Source: Oscillospiraceae bacterium
Lineage (GTDB): Bacteria; Bacillota; Clostridia; Oscillospirales; Acutalibacteraceae
Assembly (NCBI GenBank): GCA_022487055.1
Contig: JAKVJJ010000011.1
Coordinates: forward strand, 1 to 54,604
Direction of reading: 5' to 3'
Length of the DNA stretch: 54,604 nt
Shown here: positions 1 through 6,724 of the stretch, one piece after another
How positions within the stretch are numbered: position 1 is the stretch's first letter
Layout: every line of letters starts with the position of its first letter
Translations under genes and position numbers: made by a program
The notes under the pieces: model-generated
Databases searched by the model: none
What the model was told of the DNA's origin: nothing
Seen by the model: only the letters and a program-made list of their open reading frames with translations

Positions 1-4
1 TCTT

Positions 5-490
5 TTGCCATGCATGGATACAGAATATTTTGCCCAGCGGATACAATGCTCCAGAAATGATAAACAGGAGTGCCTGCAGACAATTTACATCATGGTTGAA
101 CTGGCATTTACCACACATGGAGGCGGCATTCACGCAATGGATGAGTTCCTTTCCAAAAGCCGTGAACGCAATGTGGGAAACTTTCTGATGAATGCTGTGC
201 AGCTTTACATGGATGTTAAAGATGTTGAGCAGCTCCGCACGGTGCTGTATAACAGCATCATTTGTTCTAATTTAAGCGGCCCGCAGTTTTTGAATGCTGT
301 GATTATCACAGAAGTGCTGGCTGCCCTGCTGGAAGAGGAGGACATCGACTTTATCTTTTCGTTCCTTGTTCCCTCCTTTTTCGGCATAGATTTTGAGAAT
401 ATTGCCAGACAGGCATATCAGGACTATCGCCGCATGGTCTTGCTGAAGCATCGAAATGATCCGGAACAGAGTGAAGAAGCTGTCGACTAA
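5..490 (+). CDS. Unrecognised protein, 5' end uncertain; faint MotA-cytoplasmic-like pattern
   Basis: I do not recognise this protein with confidence. The frame is open to the left edge of the window, so the gene may begin outside it; inside, a TTG at position 5 and an ATG at position 14 are possible starts. The product (up to 161 residues) is soluble, largely helical and acidic, with no signal peptide or clear membrane segment. Residues about 35-110 contain a run (HGGGIHAMDEFL, then NFLMNAVQLYMDV, then a short Leu/Val-rich helix) that loosely follows the cytoplasmic part of MotA (the 'AR-x-G-x-x-A-L-E ... F-x-x-x-G-L-Q-L-x-x-D-G' pattern). That resemblance is an inference only. The gene ends convergently against the cstA-like gene, with a terminator between them. 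Confidence 0.5.
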   Translation: MPCMDTEYFAQRIQCSRNDKQECLQTIYIMVELAFTTHGGGIHAMDEFLSKSRERNVGNFLMNAVQLYMDVKDVEQLRTVLYNSIICSNLSGPQFLNAVIITEVLAALLEEEDIDFIFSFLVPSFFGIDFENIARQAYQDYRRMVLLKHRNDPEQSEEAVD

Positions 491-644
491 ATCATAACTT
501 GTAGTTTGTACAAACCCAAAATGCTATAAAATCCGTAGTGGATTAACCACCGGCGAATCCTTTTGCATCTGTTTTCCCAGACCTTGAATATAATTTTGCT
601 TTGGTTTGCCCCATTAAGCTTGAAAAAGCTGCTGAAGCAAATAT

Positions 645-684
645 AAAAGGGCACTCCGCAGAAATCCTGCGTGTGCCCTTTTTT
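645..684. terminator. Bidirectional intrinsic terminator
   Basis: A hairpin with arms AAAAGGGCAC and GTGCCCTTTT, extended inside by CGCAG/TGCG, carries an A-run on the left and a T-run on the right. It can stop both the plus-strand gene ending at 490 and the minus-strand cstA-like gene ending at 720. The rest of 491-719 shows no gene. Confidence 0.85.
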
Positions 685-719
685 AGTGCTGTGGTCTTAT
701 GTACTTAGTCTGCTTTCCT

Positions 720-2168
720 TTACGCCGGCACATCGGGAAGGCGGTCAATTGGTTTCATATTCGGAATAACACCCTTTACAATGTAAAGAATGACACAAGC
801 AACCGCAAAGATAATCCCGACCGGATAAGCAATCGCGGTCGAAAGATGCAGGCATTCCGGTGCCATAAACAAATAAGTAGCGGTGACTGCGGACATAAAG
901 GTTGCTGGAACAGCCGCAACCAAAGAATACATGGTACCCGGTTTCCACTTGCATAGATACGCTGCACCAGTCCAAAGTACAATCATTGCCAGCGTCTGGT
1001 TGGAATAGGAGAAATAACGCCAAATGATTGAAAAATTCAGTTGTGTGAGCAATGCGCCCACTGCAAACAGCGGAATGGAAATTTTCAAACGGGACGGAAT
1101 GCTCTTCTGGTCAATATGGAACCAGTCAGAAATCGTTAAACGTGCACTGCGGAAAGCAGTATCTGCGGAAGTGATTGGGCAGATGCCGACACCGATGACT
1201 GTCAAAATAACACCAATCGGTCCAAGCAGGCCTTTACCGATATTGTAAACCATAACAGACTGGTTGTTGTGCAGAGCAAGACCAGCGTTGTATAGGCCCT
1301 TGGTGCTGCCATAAAACGCAATCCCGACAGTTGCCCAGATAAGGGCGATTACACCCTCCGCAACCATGGCACCGTAGAAAATTCTGCGGTTTTTGCGCTC
1401 GTCATCAATGCAGCGGCCAACGATTGGTGCCTGTGTGGAGTGAAAACCGGAACACGCACCACACGCCACGGTGACAAACATCATGGACCAGATGGGCGTT
1501 TTTGCCGGGTGCTGATTTGCCAGCGTCAATTCCTCAATCGGATAACCGCCAGCAAAAATACCGCCCATAACGCCCACACACATGGCAATGAGAATGACAC
1601 CAAAGATCGGGTAAATCTTCCCGATAATCTTATCTACAGGGAACATCGTCGCCAGAAAATAATAAATTAACAGAACAATAACCCAAAAGTTTTTGGTCAG
1701 TGTGTCCGGTGTCAGCTCCGCAAACAGGCCAGCCGGGCCAGTCGTAAATGTGGCGCCGATCAGGACCAGCAGAATAACGGAGAACACACGCATAACCTGT
1801 AGCATTCCTTTGCCAAGGTACCGGCCGACAACTTCCGAAATGGAAGCACCGTCCTGCCGCATGGACAATGTGCCGCTTAAAAAGTCATGCACGCCACCGG
1901 CAAAAATTGTACCAAACACAATCCAGAGGTACACCACCGGCCCCCATAGAGCACCCGCCAAAGCACCAAAAATGGGGCCAAGGCCTGCTATGTTTAGCAG
2001 TTCGACCAAAAATGCGCGCGGGGTGCTCATAGGAACAAAGTCAATGCCATCCGGATGCGCTTTACATGGTGTAGGCGACTGGTGCGGCTGAAAGATTTTG
2101 TCGACTAATTTACTGTATGTTAGATAGCCGACAATCAGCAAAGCCAGTGCCACAAAAAATGAGACCAT
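720..2168 (-). CDS. cstA: CstA-family transporter (short, pyruvate/peptide transporter-like)
   Basis: Multi-pass membrane protein of about 482 residues in the carbon-starvation CstA family; characterised members (E. coli CstA, BtsT) import pyruvate, and peptides have been proposed as substrates. Seen here: roughly a dozen hydrophobic segments, an N-terminal HPDGIDFVP segment, the AGLGPIFGALAGALWGP stretch, and the FTTGPAG and HSTQAPIVGRC motifs typical of the family. It is the shorter form common in Firmicutes and Bacteroidetes, lacking the long C-terminal part of E. coli CstA (about 700 residues). I chose the ATG at 2168 because GGGAGG lies just upstream; a further 16 codons are open before it but have no ribosome site. 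It appears monocistronic, with an AT-rich upstream region holding a palindrome at 2272-2298. The exact substrate is not shown by the sequence. Confidence 0.85.
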   Translation of the reverse strand: MVSFFVALALLIVGYLTYSKLVDKIFQPHQSPTPCKAHPDGIDFVPMSTPRAFLVELLNIAGLGPIFGALAGALWGPVVYLWIVFGTIFAGGVHDFLSGTLSMRQDGASISEVVGRYLGKGMLQVMRVFSVILLVLIGATFTTGPAGLFAELTPDTLTKNFWVIVLLIYYFLATMFPVDKIIGKIYPIFGVILIAMCVGVMGGIFAGGYPIEELTLANQHPAKTPIWSMMFVTVACGACSGFHSTQAPIVGRCIDDERKNRRIFYGAMVAEGVIALIWATVGIAFYGSTKGLYNAGLALHNNQSVMVYNIGKGLLGPIGVILTVIGVGICPITSADTAFRSARLTISDWFHIDQKSIPSRLKISIPLFAVGALLTQLNFSIIWRYFSYSNQTLAMIVLWTGAAYLCKWKPGTMYSLVAAVPATFMSAVTATYLFMAPECLHLSTAIAYPVGIIFAVACVILYIVKGVIPNMKPIDRLPDVPA

Positions 2169-2271
2169 ATCTTTTCCTCCCTTTGGGTAGAAAATTTCGA
2201 CAGTATATTCTATCAATAACTGCCAATATATATATATTAGTCACTATGCTTATAATATTCCATATTAATAT

Positions 2272-2298
2272 TGCACAAATTTTTATCAATTTTGTGCA
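2272..2298. promoter_or_regulatory. Palindrome upstream of the cstA-like gene, candidate operator
   Basis: Arms TGCACAAA and TTTGTGCA flank an AT-rich centre of 11 bases. It lies about 105 bp before the chosen cstA start. On the minus strand it overlaps a possible -35 (TTGTGC) placed 17 bp before TTATAA. The regulator is unknown; an operator role is inferred from symmetry and position. Confidence 0.45.
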
Positions 2299-2417
2299 TT
2301 TATCAGTTATTTCCCCTTTAAACAGTCCCATAAGACTTAAAGCCCATATTTCAGCAGAATTTTTATAAGCAAGTTGTCAAAAGAAATTTTTTCGGAACTG
2401 CTAAATTTTTGAACACA

Positions 2418-2464
2418 TAAAAGGAGCCCCTTCCTGCGCGACCGGCAGAGAGGGGCTCCTTTTA
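2418..2464 (-). terminator. Intrinsic terminator after the EAL-HDOD gene
   Basis: Strong hairpin with arms AAAAGGAGCCCC and GGGGCTCCTTTT, located 12 bp after the minus-strand stop at 2476. It separates the EAL-HDOD gene from cstA. Confidence 0.88.
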
Positions 2465-2475
2465 TAGATTACAGC

Positions 2476-3798
2476 TTATTTTGATTTCTTATTTGCATCT
2501 TCGGTTGTGTCTTCGTCGCCTTTTACTTCGACTTTCGTATCTTTCTTTTCGTCTTGCCCATCGTCCTGCTGTTCCTCAAACGGATGCATCAAGTCCTGCC
2601 AAATATCATTGACATACTCCACACACTCCAGATACTTTTGTGCAATGAAGGTCATACTCAAATCCAATTCTTCAGCCGCCTGTGCCACACCATGCCAGTC
2701 TGCATTCTCATACCTGACAACTACACGCAACAGTGCGCCGGCCTTGCCTTCTCCGGTCAGCAGGCCATGCTTCAGCTCATCCGAAATTGGCAAAGCTTCC
2801 AAGGCACTTTCAAGCGGCACCTGCATCAATGTATCCAAAGTTGAGAACATACCAAGCAGATAAGCTTCCGAGCGGGAAATCGGGAAATCCGGCAGGAAAT
2901 CCACCAGCGCCTGACACATGCTGCCGCGCAGGAATGATGTGCGAATCAATTCATTACTGATGCTGTCGTCTTCGCCGTTGAAGCTCATCAGATACACCCA
3001 CTGCTTCAACTGACCAATCCCCAAAATCGTCAGTGCCTGCATGACAGACTTCACTTTATTGTGCAGTGCAAAATAACTGGAGTTTACCATTTTCAGCAGT
3101 GAATATGTGAGCGTAACATCCTGACTGATAATCCGCTCAATCTCATCCAGATTCGGCTCGTCTTTGGTCGTGGCAACCATCAGATGGAAGAAGTTGGACT
3201 GCAGATGATCCATCCTACGCACATTGCTGCTGAGAAGCTTTGCCACATTCTCACCCTGATAAAAGTCAACGTCAAGTTTCTTTGCCTGTTCCATTGCTTC
3301 TTCGGAGTTGATATTATAGGCTGCCACCTGTTTGCCAAAGCTGCGTGCCACACTGACTGTCTTCGAAATAGTTTGGTCATCCGGGTTGCTGAAATTGACT
3401 TTAATAATGCTGATGTCATCCAAAATGCCAAAGCAGCGCGGCGTAAACTCAAAATGCATCAGCGCAATGCGGTATCCTTGCTTTTTGTAACGGCAGATAA
3501 TACGCTGCGCAAGCGGATGCACAATCACATTGTCTTCAATTTGAATAACCAGCCGGTGCTCTGAAAAAATGCGTGGAACATTTTTCATCAGCAAATTCGG
3601 CGTAAAAGTGATGAATGCATCCCTGTCACCCAGAAAATTATTCTGGTCAAGTCCCATGAGGAAGTCCTGAATCGCAGTGGCAGCGCGGCTGTCCTGCTGA
3701 TTATAAAGAGATGTCGCGTCCTCCTGAAAAAGGACTTCATATGCAACCACTTTCTTATCATGGTCCATAATAGGCTGGCGAACAATACAAGTATCCAT
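2476..3798 (-). CDS. Degenerate EAL domain + HDOD domain protein (YuxH-like)
   Basis: A 440-residue cytoplasmic signalling protein. Residues 1-200 form an EAL-like domain starting IVRQPIMDHDKKVVAYEVLFQ: the EAL signature reads EVL and the acidic metal-binding and catalytic residues of active phosphodiesterases are not evident, so it probably does not hydrolyse cyclic-di-GMP. Residues about 200-400 match an HDOD domain (IISQDVTLTYSLLKMVNSSYFAL, ALTILGIGQLKQWVYL). The last 40 residues are a charged, probably disordered tail. The family includes B. subtilis YuxH and motility- or biofilm-linked regulators such as CdgJ. The start is well set: AAGGAGG precedes ATG at 3798. It lies 58 bp after the VanY-type gene with no terminator between, so it may be the last gene of the FliK/FlhB-like operon. 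Confidence 0.88.
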   Translation of the reverse strand: MDTCIVRQPIMDHDKKVVAYEVLFQEDATSLYNQQDSRAATAIQDFLMGLDQNNFLGDRDAFITFTPNLLMKNVPRIFSEHRLVIQIEDNVIVHPLAQRIICRYKKQGYRIALMHFEFTPRCFGILDDISIIKVNFSNPDDQTISKTVSVARSFGKQVAAYNINSEEAMEQAKKLDVDFYQGENVAKLLSSNVRRMDHLQSNFFHLMVATTKDEPNLDEIERIISQDVTLTYSLLKMVNSSYFALHNKVKSVMQALTILGIGQLKQWVYLMSFNGEDDSISNELIRTSFLRGSMCQALVDFLPDFPISRSEAYLLGMFSTLDTLMQVPLESALEALPISDELKHGLLTGEGKAGALLRVVVRYENADWHGVAQAAEELDLSMTFIAQKYLECVEYVNDIWQDLMHPFEEQQDDGQDEKKDTKVEVKGDEDTTEDANKKSK

Positions 3799-3856
3799 AT
3801 TTATAAATCCTCCTTGAATTCTTACAGAATTGATTTCATGTTATCAGTACTGAAAT

Positions 3857-4648
3857 TCAGATTCCCAATGCGCGGCGGTATTCCTCCAGACACATTCCGG
3901 AATGCTGCATTTTTTCCGCATATTCTGTGCCAACATATCGATAATGCCACGGTTCATAAATAACTCCCGTGACCGATTCTTTTTCTTTTTGATAGCGCTG
4001 AATAAATCCATATTTCCATGCGTTGCTGCTAAGCCATTTTGCGGCTGCTGTCCCTGCAAATCCGGCATTTAGGCTGCGGTAAGACGGTGTAACGATGTCC
4101 ACCGCAAGTCCTGTATGATGTTCGCTGTATCCGGCAGGCTGCACAGAAACTGGTGCACCCGGTGCAAAACTTTCCGCGTGATATAACTTTTGCTGCTCGC
4201 TGATACTGCGGTAACCCGAGCTAAGCACAAGTTGTATACCGGCCGTTTGAGCTGCCGAAATCATCTGTTCCAGCTGCGGCTCAATCCGTTTATCCACACG
4301 GAAACCATCCCCGCGGCGGTAAAGTGTCACCGCAAAATCTGCCGGCAGTTTATGCTGGCGGTTAATCAACATCAGGTGCCAGTCGGAAGCCAGCGCCTTT
4401 TTGGCATTTTCAGTCAAAACCAGTGCGGAGGATTGCTGCGGCCGGCTGGCAGACAGTGTGGAAGCCGCTGCGGAAGCGCTGCTCCCTCCATCCTTGGAAT
4501 GCACAGGCGAATTTGCACCCATTAAAGCAATTATAATCATACCGGCACAGCAAACAAAAATGCTTGCACGATTAGCGGATTTCCGCATTTTTCGGGTACG
4601 TGTTTCCTCCGCTTGCATCTGCTTCCGGTGGCGCTCATAGTAATTCAT
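3857..4648 (-). CDS. VanY-family D-alanyl-D-alanine carboxypeptidase, membrane anchored
   Basis: A 263-residue zinc peptidase of the M15B/VanY type that trims the terminal D-Ala of peptidoglycan stem peptides. Residues 1-27 are basic and cytoplasmic, 28-44 form one membrane segment, 50-75 are a Ser/Ala-rich linker, and the catalytic domain follows. The zinc and catalytic motifs are intact: SGYRS at 144-148, S-x-H-x-x-G-x-A-x-D at 175-184 (H177, D184) and EPWHYR at 232-237 (H235). Its start overlaps the stop of the FlhB-like gene by four bases (ATGA), so the two are translationally coupled. Pairing a cell-wall carboxypeptidase with secretion-switch-like proteins is unusual. No vancomycin-resistance genes are nearby, so a role in normal wall turnover is more likely. 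Confidence 0.9.
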   Translation of the reverse strand: MNYYERHRKQMQAEETRTRKMRKSANRASIFVCCAGMIIIALMGANSPVHSKDGGSSASAAASTLSASRPQQSSALVLTENAKKALASDWHLMLINRQHKLPADFAVTLYRRGDGFRVDKRIEPQLEQMISAAQTAGIQLVLSSGYRSISEQQKLYHAESFAPGAPVSVQPAGYSEHHTGLAVDIVTPSYRSLNAGFAGTAAAKWLSSNAWKYGFIQRYQKEKESVTGVIYEPWHYRYVGTEYAEKMQHSGMCLEEYRRALGI

Positions 4649-5019
4649 CCTGCAGGTTTCTCCTCTGTGGGCTGCTGGATTAGTTCCTGCTGTGCAGCCG
4701 GGATGACCGGTGCAGCAGAAACCGGCGGCGGTGCCGATGTGCTTTCGGAACTTTTTAATCCATCCGCCACCTTTAAAATCTCAACATAAATTTTTGCCAC
4801 GGCCTCATAAAGCTCCGGAGGAATGGTGGTGCCGACCTGCAGCATACACATCATAGAAGCCGCACTGTCATCCCGAAAAACCGGAATGCCGCGTTCCTCT
4901 GCAATGTCGATAATGCGTTCAGCAATTTGACCGTATCCGGCAGCAATGACGACCGGTGCCTTGTCTTCTTCAGCACTGTATTTCAGCGCGACTGCCTTTT
5001 CCTCTTCAGATCTTGACAT
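4645..5019 (-). CDS. Stand-alone FlhB C-terminal domain protein (YlqH-like)
   Basis: A 124-residue soluble protein matching only the cytoplasmic C-terminal domain of the flagellar export gate protein FlhB. Residues 9-80 (AVALKY, KAPVVIAAG, IAEERGIPVFRD, VGTTIPPELYEAVAKIYVEIL) follow FlhB just after its self-cleavage site; the NPTH motif itself and all membrane helices are absent, so it resembles the cleaved FlhB fragment. A Pro/Ala/Gln-rich tail follows. In B. subtilis a similar protein, YlqH, is encoded next to YlqG. I chose ATG 5019 over GTG 5025: both sit behind AGGAGG, with 10 and 4 bases of spacing. The gene overlaps the upstream FliK-like gene by 14 bases and the downstream vanY-like gene by 4. 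Confidence 0.85.
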   Translation of the reverse strand: MSRSEEEKAVALKYSAEEDKAPVVIAAGYGQIAERIIDIAEERGIPVFRDDSAASMMCMLQVGTTIPPELYEAVAKIYVEILKVADGLKSSESTSAPPPVSAAPVIPAAQQELIQQPTEEKPAG

Positions 5020-6427
5020 CCACACCAGTCCTCCTGTAAGGCAGTGTCTTAAACACCTGCATCAGGGAGCGGGGCTGCTTCAGCTCCTGCACCTGAAGAT
5101 TGCCCGCTTGGTAAGGAGTCTGTTCCAGGACTTTCCTGACTGTGTCCGGAAAGTCCTGATATGGTCCCACGAAACCGGGCGGACAAAACAGTGTAAAATC
5201 AATCTGCTTGTTTTTTTCATAAATCTCTGCTTCAAAGCGACCAAATGCCTCAATATCGACCACCATCAGGAAATGCGTTCCTTTTTCTTCATTCGCTTGT
5301 TCACCGCGATCTTGGCTCTGCGGATCTATCCAAATTTCCGCAAAAGACCGCAAATCCTGATATGCCACTGGAATGACATAATGGAGCAGCGGTGTGAAGT
5401 TGCTGGGAGAAGAAAGCAGGCTGCGAATGATTTTTTCCATGCGTTCCTGTTCGGCAGGACTGGCTTTGCCCTGCTCCGCACCAGAAAGCAGTTTCACCAG
5501 CGTATTCATTACTTTTGAGGAAGCGATTTCCTCCGCATTGTCCGCCTTCTTCTCATTTTCATCCGCGGACTGCAGATACTCTGACAGCATCACACGAAAC
5601 GCATCACGCGTGCGAAAATCCAGCAGGCGCCAGACTTCCACCGCGCTCTCCTGCAGAAACTGTTTGTTGCTGTTATGTCTGGAAAGATTGTAGATGGTAA
5701 TGGAAACGATCTTTTCCAAATCCTGCGAATACAGGATACTGTTCTGGACATCCTGCAGCACGGAAAGCGCATCCTGCTTCAACTCCTGAAAGTTCTGCTC
5801 GGAATCCGGCGCGCGAAAACGCTCTGCAAGCTGCTGCAGTCTTGGCGACAGGTTCTTGCTGGAAGAAAGTCTATCTGCCAGATAGCTCAGGCTGTTCGCC
5901 ACAGCATCCCGAATATCGCGATTTCCGATATAATGATTGAGTGCACGCAGCAGATTGGCAATGGCCGGTTGAATCTCCGAATCCGCACCCATTTTGCTGT
6001 TGACCTGCCGCAGTAATGTGAAAAGTTCCCCCCGAAATGCGGTGGCGTCCTTTTCCTGCGACTTCATCTCCCCTGCGATTCCCTCCGGATTCACAAACAT
6101 TTCATTGAACATTTTTTCCAGCTCATCTGTCATGGCACGATTATTTGCCGGCAGGAGCTTCACAATTTCTTCGAGGATGAAAATGTTTTTCAGATAAGTT
6201 TCTGTTACGGAAGGGTCTTTCAGCAGACTTTCAAGGATATTGGGGCTGCCCTCTTTAACCAGCTTGGTGTTTTGCTGCAAAATAGCAGACTGAGCCGGTG
6301 TTTGAGCGACTTTAGTAACATCCTGCATTTGAAAAGGTGCCGTGGCTTCTGTGCTGGCGCCAGGGCGGAGCTGCATCTGCTGGTTTTTATCTGCGACAGG
6401 GCTGGTAATCTTAAGAATATCAGCCAA
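5006..6427 (-). CDS. FliK C-terminal-domain-like protein (YlqG-like)
   Basis: A 473-residue soluble protein. Most of it (residues 1-380) is charged, helical and unlike anything I can name. The last 85 residues (THFLMVVDIEAFGRFEAEIY, then IDFTLFCPP, then TVRKVLEQTPYQAGNLQVQEL) fit the pattern of the Flg_hook/FliK C-terminal domain, the part of the hook-length ruler that contacts FlhB to switch export substrates. Adjacency to a stand-alone FlhB C-domain supports that reading, since FliK-C and FlhB-C are known partners. The start is a TTG at 6427 preceded by GGGGTG; no upstream ATG in frame has a ribosome site. No other flagellar structural gene is in the window. I am fairly sure of the C-terminal match and unsure of the role. 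Confidence 0.65.
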   Translation of the reverse strand: MADILKITSPVADKNQQMQLRPGASTEATAPFQMQDVTKVAQTPAQSAILQQNTKLVKEGSPNILESLLKDPSVTETYLKNIFILEEIVKLLPANNRAMTDELEKMFNEMFVNPEGIAGEMKSQEKDATAFRGELFTLLRQVNSKMGADSEIQPAIANLLRALNHYIGNRDIRDAVANSLSYLADRLSSSKNLSPRLQQLAERFRAPDSEQNFQELKQDALSVLQDVQNSILYSQDLEKIVSITIYNLSRHNSNKQFLQESAVEVWRLLDFRTRDAFRVMLSEYLQSADENEKKADNAEEIASSKVMNTLVKLLSGAEQGKASPAEQERMEKIIRSLLSSPSNFTPLLHYVIPVAYQDLRSFAEIWIDPQSQDRGEQANEEKGTHFLMVVDIEAFGRFEAEIYEKNKQIDFTLFCPPGFVGPYQDFPDTVRKVLEQTPYQAGNLQVQELKQPRSLMQVFKTLPYRRTGVDVKI

Positions 6428-6724
6428 TGAATCACCCCATTTTTGTGACCATGCTTGTATATGAGAAGGCTCTTGAAATTTAGCGGCACTCTATATATAA
6501 TTATCATATAAGTTTTGTGTTTTCTCAATAGTCACTATTAAGTTTTTCAAAAAAAATGCAATAATCATCATTGAGTGGATTTAATTTTATTGTAACTTTT
6601 TATGATTGTGCCTAAATTTTATAGGTATTTTGATGAAAATTGGTGTTTTCCATTGTTCTTTCTTTGATCTATTTTTTTCTTGCACACAATCCACCCAAAA
6701 TTACGCTAAAAGGAGCAGGTAAAT
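6428..6724. other. AT-rich divergent intergenic region before cheA
   Basis: This 297-bp gap separates the FliK-like gene (minus) from cheA (plus) and must hold both promoters. It is very AT-rich. I found no convincing sigma-A pair and only a weak partial sigma-D-like match (TAAA, 15 bases, then GATGAAA). No open frame or strong hairpin is evident. Confidence 0.5.

Noticed and set aside
3857-4648. Vancomycin resistance gene
   Set aside because: The protein is of the VanY family, but no vanHAX, vanRS or vanZ genes are near; chromosomal VanY-like carboxypeptidases are common in Clostridia.
6600-6640. Sigma-D-type promoter before cheA
   Set aside because: TAAA with a 15-base gap is present, but the -10 element matches the GCCGATAA consensus too poorly to call.
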